Shown: positions 8,673-17,660 of the stretch, in pieces | Position numbering within the stretch: the stretch's first letter is position 1 | How the letters are laid out: each line of letters starts with the position of its first letter | Assembly (NCBI GenBank): GCA_036562565.1 | Contig: DATCJY010000045.1 | Coordinates: forward strand, 1 to 64,000 | Length of the DNA stretch: 64,000 bases | Source of the DNA: DATCJY01 sp036562565 | Lineage (GTDB): Bacteria > Bacteroidota > Bacteroidia > Flavobacteriales_D > Sanyastnellaceae | Reading direction: 5' to 3' | The notes under the pieces: generated by a model | The model's database searches: none | What the model was told of the DNA's origin: nothing | Seen by the model: the letters and a program-made list of their open reading frames with translations, nothing else | Program-made: the position numbers and the translations under genes

Positions 8673-10727
8673 ATGGCATTGATTGAGAAAATCAGAAGAC
8701 AAGGCTGGCTAGTCCTTGCGATGGTAGGTATTGGTATCCTAGGGTTCCTTATTCCCTATGATGCAGTTATGTCCTTCTTCGGAAGTAACAATAGCAACAT
8801 CGGAGAGATAGCTGGCGTTAACATCGACCAAGCTAAATGGCAAGCAGCATTGCAAAAACGTCAACCCCTTTTTCAATACAACGGAAATCAACAGAGCCTA
8901 TCCAACGATACTTGGAACCAATTGATTGACCAAATCATCTACAAAGACGGTTTCGACAAACTCGGTTTGACAATCTCTGAAGAAGAATACGAAGAAGTAA
9001 CATTTGGTCCAGTTCTATCACCATTTGTTCTCAATACCATCTATAGCGGTCAGGAAAATGAAGACGCTAAAAACAACATGCGTGCAAACTTTGAACGCAT
9101 GGGGTTGGAAAACCCGGCTATGTTGGTGGGATGGAGAGACCTCATCAAGGAAATGCGCCAACGCGAGAAGTACGATGCCATGGTAAAAAAAGGCATTTTT
9201 GCTAACAGCGTAGATGCTAAATGGGCTTTCAAAATGCAGAACGACAAAGCTTCTGTGGACTATGTTGTAAAAACTTTTGCTGAAATACCGGATAGCGAAG
9301 TGAGCTATACTGAAAGCGATTTGAAAGCTTGGTACAGCAAACACAAAAACGATCGCCAATACAAGCAAGATGTAGGCAGAACAGTGGAGTATATTTCTTT
9401 CCCAATCAAAGCTTCCAGTGATGATACAACAGAAGTGTACAATGCATTGAGCTCTTTGATTGCTCCTTTCCAAGAGGCTAAAGACGACTCTGCATTCGCA
9501 GCCATGAACTCCATTAACCCAACATTTGTAGTGTACAACATGAAGGCAGGAATGCTTCCTGAACCTTACAACACCCAAATGTTGAACGATTCAATCGGCA
9601 AGGTAATCGGCCCATTCAACGATGGTGGTTACATGAAAATAGCCAAGATCATGAAGCGCAGCATGGAGATTGACTCCGTACAGGCTCGTCACATTCTCGT
9701 GGCTGAAAAAGGTGAGGAAGGAAAAGCAAAAGCAGACTCTTTGAAACGCGTGATTACTGCTAAGAAGAACTTTGCTGAAATGGCTGCTCTATACGGTACG
9801 GATGGCACCAAAGACAATGGTGGTGACCTTGGTATGTTTGGTCGCGGAGCCATGGTGAAGCCTTTCGAAGATGCATGCTTCAACGGTAAAGTAGGAGAAA
9901 TTCAAGTAGTAGAAACAAGTTTCGGTTACCACGTAGTGGAAGTGACAAAAAAGAATGCTCCATCCCTTACAGTGAAATTGGCAACCATCGACAAACCAGT
10001 TACTCCTTCTAACAAAACTGTACGCTCTCAATACTCTGCGGCTAAAGAATTTGCATTGGCTTATAACGACACTGCATCTTTCCGCAATGCTGCAGATACC
10101 CTCAACGGTGGTACGCGCATTATCACTGCTAAAAACATCCGTCCAAATGCAACTACAGTAACCGGCTTGCAAAACGGTGGAGAAGTAGTGAGCTGGGCAT
10201 ACAGCGCTAAAGAGGGCGAGGTTTCTCAACCAATGATGATTGATGGTCAATACATCATTGCTGCTCTTATCGAAGTAAAAGAAAAAGGCACACCATCTTT
10301 CAGCAACTTGCGTGAAACTGCAATTGCAGAAGTGCTTAAGGAGAAAAAAGCTGAGAAATATGTTCCGCTTATGAAAGAAGGTACTTTGGCTGATATTGCA
10401 GCTCGTGTAAGCACTTCATCCAAGCGTTCTGACAATGTGACATTGCGTTCTAACAACATTCCGGGTTCAGGAGTAAGTGTTGCTGAAAACACTGTTATCG
10501 GTACGTTGTTCGGTATGCCAACAGGTCACATGTCTTCGCCAATCGTTGGCAACGGTGGTATTTATGTTATCACTCGTCTTTCTGATATCGCAGTTGGTAC
10601 ATCTGCTGACGAGTATGTATCTGACCAAGAAAGACTCAACGCTACATGGCAGCAACGCGCAACCAACGCTGTTTACAACTCCTACAAAGAGGCTGCTAAC
10701 ATCGAAGACAACCGCTATAGAAGATAA
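8673..10727 (+). CDS. Membrane-anchored periplasmic chaperone with parvulin-type PPIase domain (PpiD/SurA-like)
   Basis: A 684-residue protein with a single N-terminal membrane anchor (MALIEKIRRQGWLVLAMVGIGILG..., segment 12-30) and a SurA_N-like helical region. A PPIC parvulin domain at about residues 334-426 shows QARHILVAEKGEEG, FAEMAALYGTDG, GGDLGMFGRGAMVKPFEDA and FGYHVVEV. A second, degenerate parvulin-like region follows. PpiD-type proteins help outer-membrane proteins leave the Sec translocon, which suits the envelope genes on both sides. The gene is followed by a strong terminator at 10751. Length and architecture match PpiD (about 620-700). A possible -7 box (CACATTTG, 8602-8609) is upstream. 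Confidence 0.92.
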   Translation: MALIEKIRRQGWLVLAMVGIGILGFLIPYDAVMSFFGSNNSNIGEIAGVNIDQAKWQAALQKRQPLFQYNGNQQSLSNDTWNQLIDQIIYKDGFDKLGLTISEEEYEEVTFGPVLSPFVLNTIYSGQENEDAKNNMRANFERMGLENPAMLVGWRDLIKEMRQREKYDAMVKKGIFANSVDAKWAFKMQNDKASVDYVVKTFAEIPDSEVSYTESDLKAWYSKHKNDRQYKQDVGRTVEYISFPIKASSDDTTEVYNALSSLIAPFQEAKDDSAFAAMNSINPTFVVYNMKAGMLPEPYNTQMLNDSIGKVIGPFNDGGYMKIAKIMKRSMEIDSVQARHILVAEKGEEGKAKADSLKRVITAKKNFAEMAALYGTDGTKDNGGDLGMFGRGAMVKPFEDACFNGKVGEIQVVETSFGYHVVEVTKKNAPSLTVKLATIDKPVTPSNKTVRSQYSAAKEFALAYNDTASFRNAADTLNGGTRIITAKNIRPNATTVTGLQNGGEVVSWAYSAKEGEVSQPMMIDGQYIIAALIEVKEKGTPSFSNLRETAIAEVLKEKKAEKYVPLMKEGTLADIAARVSTSSKRSDNVTLRSNNIPGSGVSVAENTVIGTLFGMPTGHMSSPIVGNGGIYVITRLSDIAVGTSADEYVSDQERLNATWQQRATNAVYNSYKEAANIEDNRYRR

Positions 10728-10750
10728 TCTGCTCAGAAAAGCATAAACGA

Positions 10751-10780
10751 AAAGAGCCGCGATTTGAATCGCGGCTCTTT
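10751..10780 (+). terminator. Bidirectional intrinsic terminator between ppiD-like gene and isomerase gene
   Basis: A 14-base perfect stem (AAAGAGCCGCGATT with its complement) and a two-base turn, with T-rich sequence on both strands. It separates two convergent genes. Confidence 0.9.
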
Positions 10781-10808
10781 CATTTTTAGAGAATATCTTG
10801 AGAGAGGA

Positions 10809-11792
10809 TTATTCCACTTTCGCTAATTCGCTTTTGAGATAAATAATGGCAGGTATAGCCACGGCATCTTGGTTGCGTGTTTCGGCCAAGTCAATGCTGA
10901 GCCAGTCACCCAAATGGATGAGATAATAGGAACGCTCTATACGTGAGCTACCTTTTGACCAAACCTCTAGGATGGTATCACATTTCTCACCCATGAGTTT
11001 CTTGCAAAGCTCCATGCGCAATTGTGAGCGCTTGTGATCGTCTTCATTGCGAAGCATCACAACAGCTACACGATTATCACCTCCTGTCCAACCTACGAGC
11101 TCGTTGTGGTTCATTTCAGGAAATACGTGGTGCCAGCAAAGCATTTTGCTGTTCTCGTTAATTTGTTGCCTCCAGCGCACAGCCACACCTTCATATTGTG
11201 ATTCGCTATAGAGAATTGGAATGCGATTGACGATTTTATCGCAAATTTCCTTAGAGTCTTTTCGTATTTGGTCTTTGTTTGCCTCCAACAAAGCGATGGC
11301 TCTTTCAACCTCCACTTCGAAATAGTTATCGATAAAGCCATAAGCCTTCAACACAAAGAACAATTGAACGGAGCTATAACCGAACATTGAACGCGGAGGA
11401 TTACCTCCCGGAATAAGGATGGCGTTATAACCTTTCTCTGCAGCGTGCTTGGCTATTTTGCCACCACTGGTGATGCATACAATTTCTGCACCTTTGCTTT
11501 CAGCCACAGCCATTGCAGCTACGGTTTCTTCTGTATCACCGCTGTAGCTGCTGATGATGACCAAGGTATTTTTATTGACGAATTCCGGTAGTACGTAATC
11601 ATTCGTACACACAATCGGAACCTGAACTTTCTCACTCACCAATTGACTAACGATTTTTCCGCCAATTCCGCTGCCACCTAACCCGGAAATCACAATGTTG
11701 GTATAAGTGCCGCCCGTTTTCAGCTGCGCGGCACGACCAATGGCTAATGCCTCACGCAGATGCTGCGGAAAAGCTTCTACTAATGCTTTCAT
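10809..11792 (-). CDS. Bifunctional phosphoglucose/phosphomannose isomerase family (SIS domains)
   Basis: The protein (327 residues) has two SIS sugar-isomerase domains. The first shows VISGLGGSGIGGK and IISSYSGDTEETVAAM, the serine-rich loops that bind the sugar phosphate; the C-terminal half holds MNHNELVGW with the conserved histidine and glutamate. This matches the PGI/PMI family typified in archaea, which interconverts glucose-6-P, fructose-6-P and mannose-6-P. Length is typical. It is transcribed leftward, with a TACATTTG box 27 bases upstream, so it is separable from murI. Substrate range (both sugars or one) is a family inference. Confidence 0.88.
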   Translation of the reverse strand: MKALVEAFPQHLREALAIGRAAQLKTGGTYTNIVISGLGGSGIGGKIVSQLVSEKVQVPIVCTNDYVLPEFVNKNTLVIISSYSGDTEETVAAMAVAESKGAEIVCITSGGKIAKHAAEKGYNAILIPGGNPPRSMFGYSSVQLFFVLKAYGFIDNYFEVEVERAIALLEANKDQIRKDSKEICDKIVNRIPILYSESQYEGVAVRWRQQINENSKMLCWHHVFPEMNHNELVGWTGGDNRVAVVMLRNEDDHKRSQLRMELCKKLMGEKCDTILEVWSKGSSRIERSYYLIHLGDWLSIDLAETRNQDAVAIPAIIYLKSELAKVE

Positions 11793-11818
11793 TTTATATC
11801 CGTTTAATTTTTCTCTTA

Positions 11819-11826
11819 CAAATGTA
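11819..11826 (-). promoter_or_regulatory. Predicted -7 promoter box of the isomerase gene
   Basis: Minus strand TACATTTG, exact consensus, 26 bases before the isomerase ATG and just beyond the murI stop codon. Confidence 0.6.
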
Positions 11827-11849
11827 TGCCTTGTAATCTGTAAGGGTCG

Positions 11850-12686
11850 CTATTGATTCTCGCTCTGGGATAAACCAGGTCCCCACAGTGGCACGGTTTG
11901 CAATTTAATCTTCTCAGAGAAGAAAATGCGTGCACTTTCTTCAAACGACTCAGAACTTTCAGACACCAAAAAATGATCTTCTTGTGATTTTGTCTCCGCA
12001 AGCAGATTTTCCTTTTGCATAATTTGCTTGAGCTTATGTGCTACCACTTGTGCCGAGTCAAATATTTTGATCTTGCCATCATAGTACTTCATTATCTCAT
12101 CCTTGATTAAAGGATAATGCGTACAACCAAGTACCAGCCCATCTATACCGGAAAGAATTGGATTGGACAGGTAATTGTTCAACACTGCCGTACTGACATT
12201 GTTGTTATAAAAACCTTCCTCAATCATGGTGGCGAGCAAAGGAGTGGCAAGAGCTGAATAGTGCAATGATGGTTTTCTTCTTGCAAACTTGGATTGATAG
12301 ACACCGCTGCGGATGGTGGTGCGCGTAGCTATGATACCTACTTTGTTAACCTCATCATCTTGGATGACTGCTTCAATCATGGGGTCAATTACATTGATGA
12401 TTGGTACCACTCCCTTGTACTTATCGCGCAGGGTTTCATAAGCCGCTGCTGAAGCCGTGTTGCAGGCTATCACTATGGCTTTGCAATGTTTCTCTTGAAG
12501 CAGATAGGAAGTAATGCTCACCGCATATTCCTGGATGTCTTCTTGGTCTTTTTCGCCATATGGCATATGAGCAGTATCTCCAAAATATACAATGGACTCA
12601 TGGGGCAGCACATTGCGAATAGCGCTTGCCACAGTAAGTCCTCCTATTCCGGAGTCAAATATTCCTATTGGAGAGTTATTGCTCAT
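11850..12686 (-). CDS. murI: Glutamate racemase
   Basis: MurI makes D-glutamate for peptidoglycan from L-glutamate without a cofactor. Both catalytic cysteines are visible: Cys75 in IACNTASAAA and the second in LGCTHYPLI. The N-terminal PIGIFDSGIGGLTV and PYGEK motifs are canonical. I start it at ATG 12686 (278 residues). The frame is open to 12737, but that extension would run through the terminator of the preceding ompH gene. A TTTATTTG box sits only 5 bases before the chosen ATG, implying an almost leaderless message. It is the last envelope gene of the DUF6089-uppS-bamA-ompH series. Confidence 0.96.
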   Translation of the reverse strand: MSNNSPIGIFDSGIGGLTVASAIRNVLPHESIVYFGDTAHMPYGEKDQEDIQEYAVSITSYLLQEKHCKAIVIACNTASAAAYETLRDKYKGVVPIINVIDPMIEAVIQDDEVNKVGIIATRTTIRSGVYQSKFARRKPSLHYSALATPLLATMIEEGFYNNNVSTAVLNNYLSNPILSGIDGLVLGCTHYPLIKDEIMKYYDGKIKIFDSAQVVAHKLKQIMQKENLLAETKSQEDHFLVSESSESFEESARIFFSEKIKLQTVPLWGPGLSQSENQ

Positions 12687-12691
12687 CGCAG

Positions 12692-12699
12692 CAAATAAA
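12692..12699 (-). promoter_or_regulatory. Possible -7 box of murI, very close to the start
   Basis: Minus strand TTTATTTG, one step from TAnnTTTG and identical to the box before the sigma-54 regulator at 46341. Only 5 bases separate it from the murI ATG. Confidence 0.4.
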
Positions 12700-12728
12700 C
12701 AGCAGACCGTGGTGTTTTGGAGACAAAA

Positions 12729-12754
12729 AAATCCCAACCGAATGGTTGGGATTT
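12729..12754 (-). terminator. Intrinsic terminator of the second ompH gene
   Basis: An 11-base perfect stem (AAATCCCAACC with its complement), followed on the minus strand by a run of seven T. It lies between the ompH stop and the murI start. Confidence 0.88.
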
Positions 12755-12774
12755 ACAATTTTATCTCAATAAGC

Positions 12775-13326
12775 TTACGGCTTTTTGTCCTCTAGTCTAA
12801 CAGGTTCTGCATTCTCCTTAGAGTAATCAGGAATACCCAAGTGTTTGCACACCAAAGATGTTACATCATCGCCACCTGAAAACAAAAGTGTTCCTGTGCT
12901 TTCATCAAAGATGTAAGTATATCCGTTATCCTTTGCAACAGCCTCAATAGCTGCTTTTGCTTTCTTCAGGATGGGATCAACTTTTTTGATTTCTTCATTG
13001 GAAACATCTTGGCTGGCTTGCTCCTGAAAATCCATGATACCTTGTTGCTTGGTTTGGATATCGCGAATTTTAGTTTCCAAAATCACTTTTGGCGCACCTT
13101 CTTTTTCAGCTTTTTGGTAATCAGCAATCATTGCTTCATACTCTTTCTGCATGTTCATAAGTGCAGTTTCGTATTGCTGTTTGTAAGCCGTAAGTTGCTC
13201 ATACGCCACTCTGTATTCCGGCATGTTTTCTACCAAACGCTGACCATTGATGTGTCCAAGCTTCTGGGCGAATGAAGCAACAGATGTCAAACAAACTGCC
13301 GCTACCAATAACAAGGTTTTTTTCAT
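12775..13326 (-). CDS. OmpH/Skp family periplasmic chaperone (second copy)
   Basis: Skp holds unfolded outer-membrane proteins in the periplasm for delivery to BamA. The 183-residue product has a signal peptide (MKKTLLLVAAVCLTSVASFAQ) and then the OmpH opening KLGHINGQRLVENMPEY. A long charged helical region follows (YKQQYETALMNMQKEYEAMI), the tentacle of the trimer, and the ending is the typical GYTYIFDESTG. It is directly downstream of a longer paralogue and of bamA. It has its own predicted promoter in the 60-base gap and its own terminator, so its amount may be set separately. The last 20 residues (DYSKENAEPVRLEDKKP) are polar and unconserved. Confidence 0.93.
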   Translation of the reverse strand: MKKTLLLVAAVCLTSVASFAQKLGHINGQRLVENMPEYRVAYEQLTAYKQQYETALMNMQKEYEAMIADYQKAEKEGAPKVILETKIRDIQTKQQGIMDFQEQASQDVSNEEIKKVDPILKKAKAAIEAVAKDNGYTYIFDESTGTLLFSGGDDVTSLVCKHLGIPDYSKENAEPVRLEDKKP

Positions 13327-13369
13327 AATCTTCTTAATGTCTTTTCTAGCTACTGAATAAATTTTGTGC

Positions 13370-13377
13370 CAAATGTA
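13370..13377 (-). promoter_or_regulatory. Predicted -7 promoter box of the second ompH gene
   Basis: Minus strand TACATTTG, exact consensus, in the gap between the two ompH genes and 43 bases before the ATG. Confidence 0.6.
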
Positions 13378-13386
13378 GTCGAACTC

Positions 13387-14052
13387 TTATTTTCTTCTTT
13401 CTGCCGGACTACTAGCAGGTGTTTGTTTCGTAGTTTTTACACCTGTATTTGAAGAGTTTGACTTAGGAGCCGGTTTGGATGTCGTCTTATTATTTTCATC
13501 CTCCTCCTCATCGCCAACTGTACTCTCATCTTGGAACTCACCCGGTTTCAAGCCCATCTTACGCAACACTTTGTCACTGATATCGTGCTTAGGATTGGTA
13601 TAAAGCATATTGCTGTGATTGGCTTTATCAAACACAACCATCAACGCACTGGTAGAGGCCACCTCCTGAATCGCTTCATAAATCTGGTCTTGAATTGGTT
13701 TGATGAGTTCTTCGCGTTTCTTGAACAACTCGCCATCTACACCAAACTTTTGACGTTGCAATTCTTTAGCTTCTTGTCTTTTGGCTTCGATATCTTCTTC
13801 CCTCTTTTTCTTCATCTCATCGGTGAGAAGAATTTTTTCCGCGGCCAAAGCTGTTTCTAAACGAGCAATGGTTTCATACTTGGCTTCAATCTCCTTCTGC
13901 CACTGGCTGCTGAGCTTGTTGATGGTTGCCTGTGCTGCGGCATACTCCGGGACGTGAGCCAAGATATATTTAGAGTCCACATATCCGAATTTCTGAGCGG
14001 AAACAGTTCCGACAAACGCGAGTAGAGTGGCAATCAAGAAATATTTTTTCAT
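13387..14052 (-). CDS. OmpH/Skp family periplasmic chaperone (first copy)
   Basis: A 221-residue paralogue of the next gene. The signal peptide is MKKYFLIATLLAFVGTVSAQ, followed by KFGYVDSKYILAHVPEY, the OmpH start. The central helix is strongly charged (KKKREEDIEAKRQEAKEL), and the fold closes with LMVVFDKAN. It differs by a C-terminal extension of about 50 residues that is acidic (DEEEDENN), then rich in Thr, Ser, Pro and Lys, probably disordered. It follows bamA by 60 bases on the same strand. Tandem ompH genes after bamA are common in Bacteroidota. Binding of outer-membrane protein clients is inferred from the family. Confidence 0.93.
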   Translation of the reverse strand: MKKYFLIATLLAFVGTVSAQKFGYVDSKYILAHVPEYAAAQATINKLSSQWQKEIEAKYETIARLETALAAEKILLTDEMKKKREEDIEAKRQEAKELQRQKFGVDGELFKKREELIKPIQDQIYEAIQEVASTSALMVVFDKANHSNMLYTNPKHDISDKVLRKMGLKPGEFQDESTVGDEEEDENNKTTSKPAPKSNSSNTGVKTTKQTPASSPAERRK

Positions 14053-14112
14053 CGTTTCTGAATTCTTATTTGGATATAATAAAGTGTTCTAAGGTAATTT
14101 ATTTTGTTGTCG

Positions 14113-16728
14113 TTACAACTCTCCCATATTCATGCCAATGGAGAAGTGGAATTGCCCTTTCTGCATGTTTGGCAAATTGGGCACATTATCCAGACGCCAA
14201 CCATAGTCAAACCCTAGCAAACCGAACATTGGCAGGAAGATGCGCACACCGAAACCTGCTGAACGATACACTTGATATGGGTTGAAATCTACCAAGTTGG
14301 CCCATGTATTACCTGCCTCTAAGAAACTCAACGCAAAGATGGTTGCACTTGGATTCGTTGAAAGCGGATAACGCAATTCTGCCGTGTACTTCACAATTCC
14401 CGGTGAACCTCCATTGGCATTGGATGAATTGGTCAATGACAAATCATCATAACCTCTGAGGTTTACAATCTCCCGTCCATCCAACAAGTATCCGCTTAGG
14501 TACACACCGCCTAGGTAGAAACGCTCAAATGGCGACTCACCCAATCGCTTGTTGTAAGCACCAAGGAAACCAAAGCCCACATTGGTATGCAACACAAATT
14601 TTCTGTCTTTGTGTTTGTTCAAAGCTGTGTACCAGTGAGCGGTAAACTTCACTTTGTAATATTCCACCCAATCGAATCGCTCCTGAGTGGTCATGTTTTC
14701 GAAATCATATTCCTTGCCGGCAATTTTCTCTCCCCATAAGGTGTATGGGAAAGTGAACTTACCGCTCAAGGTAATGGTTGAACCTGATGTTGGGTAAATA
14801 GGCTCCGATGTGGAACTGCGCGTGAGCGTGAGGTTACCGGCCAAGTTATGAGAGCGCAAATCCTTGAATTCCGAACCGAAGAAATATTCGTAATCGTTCA
14901 AATTGAACAACTGATACGAAACTCCCGCATAGAACAAGAAATAATCGTCCGGTTTCTTCAAGCGTTTACCAAAGTTCACCGAACCTCCGGATACTTTCAA
15001 TTCTTTCAAGCCAAATTCATTTCTGCGCAAGCCATTGGTCTGGCGAGAATGCGTAGCCGTCACACTCAAAGAGTTTGGTTTTTTACCACCTAACCAAGGC
15101 TCCATGAAGGAAAGGCTGTACGCTTGGTAATACGTACCGTTGGAAGACGCATTGATGGACAAGCGCTGACCATCTCCCGTTGGCAGCGGGCTCCATGCTC
15201 CTTTCTTGAAGAAGTTGCGCATCGAGAAGTTGCTAAAGCTCAATCCCAGTGACCCCACTACTCGGTTACCTCCCCAACCTCCGGATAGCTGGATTTGGTC
15301 CATCGGCTTTTCTTCCACCACATAGGTGATGTCCACAAGGCCTTCATCCTGTCGAGGATTCGTTTCTACGTTGAATCCTTCAGGATTAAAATAGCCAAGG
15401 CTCATCAATTCCCGTTGGGTCCGCATGATATCCGAACGGCTAAACAAATCACCCGGCCAAGTGCGAATTTCTCGGAAAATAACGTGGTCGTTTGTTTTGG
15501 TATTACCTCTTACATCCACTCTACCAATGCGGAATTGCTTTCCCTCTGTGATGCGGATTTCGATATCGATACTATCCGGCTCAATCAATGTTTCTACAGG
15601 GAATGCATAATATGCGAGATAACCGTCATCCGTGTATAGAGAAGATACGTCTCTGCCTTGTGGATTGAAGTTGAGGCGTTGCTCAAAGAGCTGCATGTTG
15701 TAGACGTCTCCTTTTTGAATGTTGAGGATACTGTCCAATGTGCTGGAGCGATACTTCGTGTTTCCTACAAATGTGATGTTTCTGTAGTAGAAACGCTTGT
15801 CTTCCTCTACTTTGATATGAAGACCAACACGCTCGGGATTGATGACATACAAAGAGTCAGAAACGATTTTCGCATTGCGGAAACCTTCCTTGTTGTAACG
15901 TGCGATGATTCTTTCCTTGTCCTCTTCAAATTCTTTTTCAATGAATTTGGAAGATTTAAAAATTCTTCTCCAGCTGCGCTCTTTGGTGTTCTTCATTGCG
16001 CGCTTCAATTGTTTTTCGGTGACAATCGGTTTGGGTGTGGAGCCCTTGAACATCAAAAAGTCTTTTGGTGCTTTGTTTACTCCAACACCTTCAAACGTAA
16101 TGTGCTCGATTTTCACCCTGTCACCTCGATTGATGTCAAACAACAAGCGAACACCGTTGGCCATTTTAGGATCCTTTTCTTCTCTCACCGAGACTTTGGT
16201 ATTGAAATAGCCTTTGTCAACGTAGTATTTCTTAATTGTTGCTACTGCATTGTTCTTCACATTCTCATTGGCGATGGTATTGGTGCGGAGGTCAAGCTTT
16301 TCACGCAAGTTGTCGGCATCCGATTTTTTGATACCATCGAGTTTGAAAACCGTGAGACGCGGGCTCTCAACAAGATTGATTACGAGGAAGGCCTCATCAC
16401 CTCTAAACTCCGCAACCGTAATAGAGATATCCGTAAAGAGTTTTTGTTTCCAGAGTTTGCGAATCGCATCGGAGATGCGTTCACCGGGAATCATGATTTC
16501 ATCGCCTTCTTGAAGACCGGTGAAGAGTTTTACGGCTTGGGGGTCGGTAAACTCGGTTCCCACTACCGTAATTCCGGCAATGCGGTATTTGGCCGGTGCG
16601 TTATAATCGATGGCGGAGCCAATGACCGTTTGAGCTTTCAAGGCTCCCGAACCGATGCATAAACTCAATAGGAATATGCTATAAATCGCGATTCTATAAT
16701 TATTCAGTGCGTTCTTCAAGTTCTGCAT
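14113..16728 (-). CDS. bamA: Outer-membrane protein assembly factor BamA
   Basis: BamA inserts beta-barrel proteins into the outer membrane. The product has 871 residues from ATG 16728, with a signal peptide (MQNLKNALNNYRIAIYSIFL..., cleaved after LKAQ). Five POTRA repeats (about residues 35-450) precede a C-terminal 16-strand barrel ending in FHFSIGMNMGEL. POTRA text such as IRKLWKQKLFTDISI, VRGNTKTNDHVIFREI and DITYVVEEKP, and the barrel motif YLGGVYLSGYLLDGREIVNLR, are typical. The frame is open to 16899, but those residues would overlap uppS and lack a signal peptide. It sits 16 bases after uppS, in one operon with the Skp homologues that feed it. Confidence 0.96.
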   Translation of the reverse strand: MQNLKNALNNYRIAIYSIFLLSLCIGSGALKAQTVIGSAIDYNAPAKYRIAGITVVGTEFTDPQAVKLFTGLQEGDEIMIPGERISDAIRKLWKQKLFTDISITVAEFRGDEAFLVINLVESPRLTVFKLDGIKKSDADNLREKLDLRTNTIANENVKNNAVATIKKYYVDKGYFNTKVSVREEKDPKMANGVRLLFDINRGDRVKIEHITFEGVGVNKAPKDFLMFKGSTPKPIVTEKQLKRAMKNTKERSWRRIFKSSKFIEKEFEEDKERIIARYNKEGFRNAKIVSDSLYVINPERVGLHIKVEEDKRFYYRNITFVGNTKYRSSTLDSILNIQKGDVYNMQLFEQRLNFNPQGRDVSSLYTDDGYLAYYAFPVETLIEPDSIDIEIRITEGKQFRIGRVDVRGNTKTNDHVIFREIRTWPGDLFSRSDIMRTQRELMSLGYFNPEGFNVETNPRQDEGLVDITYVVEEKPMDQIQLSGGWGGNRVVGSLGLSFSNFSMRNFFKKGAWSPLPTGDGQRLSINASSNGTYYQAYSLSFMEPWLGGKKPNSLSVTATHSRQTNGLRRNEFGLKELKVSGGSVNFGKRLKKPDDYFLFYAGVSYQLFNLNDYEYFFGSEFKDLRSHNLAGNLTLTRSSTSEPIYPTSGSTITLSGKFTFPYTLWGEKIAGKEYDFENMTTQERFDWVEYYKVKFTAHWYTALNKHKDRKFVLHTNVGFGFLGAYNKRLGESPFERFYLGGVYLSGYLLDGREIVNLRGYDDLSLTNSSNANGGSPGIVKYTAELRYPLSTNPSATIFALSFLEAGNTWANLVDFNPYQVYRSAGFGVRIFLPMFGLLGFDYGWRLDNVPNLPNMQKGQFHFSIGMNMGEL

Positions 16729-16744
16729 GTGTCTTAAGGGCCCA

Positions 16745-17503
16745 CTATCCATTGTTGTTTTCATTCTTAGAGGCTTCGGCCAACTGCTCGGATATGAGTC
16801 CGAATCTACGCTCCCGTGATTGGTAATCGAGCAACGCAGCATAAAAATCCTCTTCACGGAAGTCCGGCCACAAAGTCTCTGTGAAATACAACTCTGCATA
16901 GGCGATTTGCCATAGCAAAAAGTTACTTATGCGGGATTCACCACTGGTTCTAATCAGCAGTTCGGGATCCGGCAATCCCTTGGTGGTTAAATGTTCCTGT
17001 ATGATATGCTCGTTTATTTGCTCCGGACTATAGCCCGCAGCCACGATTTCACGCACTGCATTGGTGAGTTCCCAACGTGAACTGTAGCTCAACGCCAACA
17101 CCAGCGTAATGCTTTCATTCTTTTCTGTAAGTTCGATGGCTGATTGCAATTCCTTTTTGCAGTTGTCCGGCAGAGCCGCCAGATTCCCGATGGCTGTGAG
17201 TTTCACCCCGTTGCGGTTGAGTTCCGCAATTTCATTGGTGATGGTATTCACCAATAGGTTCATGAGCGCATCCACTTCTTTCTTGGGGCGATTCCAATTT
17301 TCAGTAGAAAATGCGTAGAGCGTCAAGTATTTGACACCGCTGGCCATGGCCGCCTTGAGCGTTGCACGCACGGATTCCACCCCATTGAGGTGACCATAAA
17401 CGCGCTCCTGACCCTTCTCCTGTGCCCAACGACCATTGCCATCCATGATGACAGCTACGTGTTGGGGAACATTGGAACGATCAATTTTATCTAACAAACT
17501 CAT
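16745..17503 (-). CDS. uppS: Isoprenyl (undecaprenyl) diphosphate synthase, cis-type
   Basis: UppS builds the C55 lipid carrier needed for peptidoglycan and O-antigen by cis-condensing isopentenyl units. All family motifs are present: HVAVIMDGNGRWA with the catalytic Asp, YLTLYAFSTENWNRP, and the C-terminal ELLIRTSGESRISNFLLWQ with AELYFTETLWPDF. The product has 252 residues from ATG 17503. An upstream TTG or ATG extension to 17545 is possible, but it would overlap the TACATTTG promoter box at 17543. It is followed 16 bases later by bamA. Confidence in function is high. Confidence 0.96.
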   Translation of the reverse strand: MSLLDKIDRSNVPQHVAVIMDGNGRWAQEKGQERVYGHLNGVESVRATLKAAMASGVKYLTLYAFSTENWNRPKKEVDALMNLLVNTITNEIAELNRNGVKLTAIGNLAALPDNCKKELQSAIELTEKNESITLVLALSYSSRWELTNAVREIVAAGYSPEQINEHIIQEHLTTKGLPDPELLIRTSGESRISNFLLWQIAYAELYFTETLWPDFREEDFYAALLDYQSRERRFGLISEQLAEASKNENNNG

Positions 17504-17542
17504 GCGGGACACTAGCCAATTTTTATCGCCTAAAAAGGCCGG

Positions 17543-17550
17543 CAAATGTA
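17543..17550 (-). promoter_or_regulatory. Predicted -7 promoter box of uppS-bamA
   Basis: Minus strand TACATTTG, exact consensus, 39 bases before the uppS ATG. It fixes the uppS start downstream of 17543. Confidence 0.6.
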
Positions 17551-17660
17551 AGCGCTACGACCCAAAAATTTGAAAGCCAGAGGAACGAATGCACACGGGC
17601 ATTATTGCCCCAAAATCCCGGAGTTTGTCAAAAAATGAGAATTGTAAATCAATGGAGAAA

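Noticed and set aside
12687..12737. N-terminal extension of murI
   Set aside because: The extension would include the terminator of the ompH gene and its residues do not match the family start.
15658..16662. Open frame of 334 codons on the plus strand inside bamA
   Set aside because: It is the complement of a well-supported bamA sequence with POTRA motifs; its own translation has no recognisable domain or composition. Long antisense frames are expected from the codon usage.
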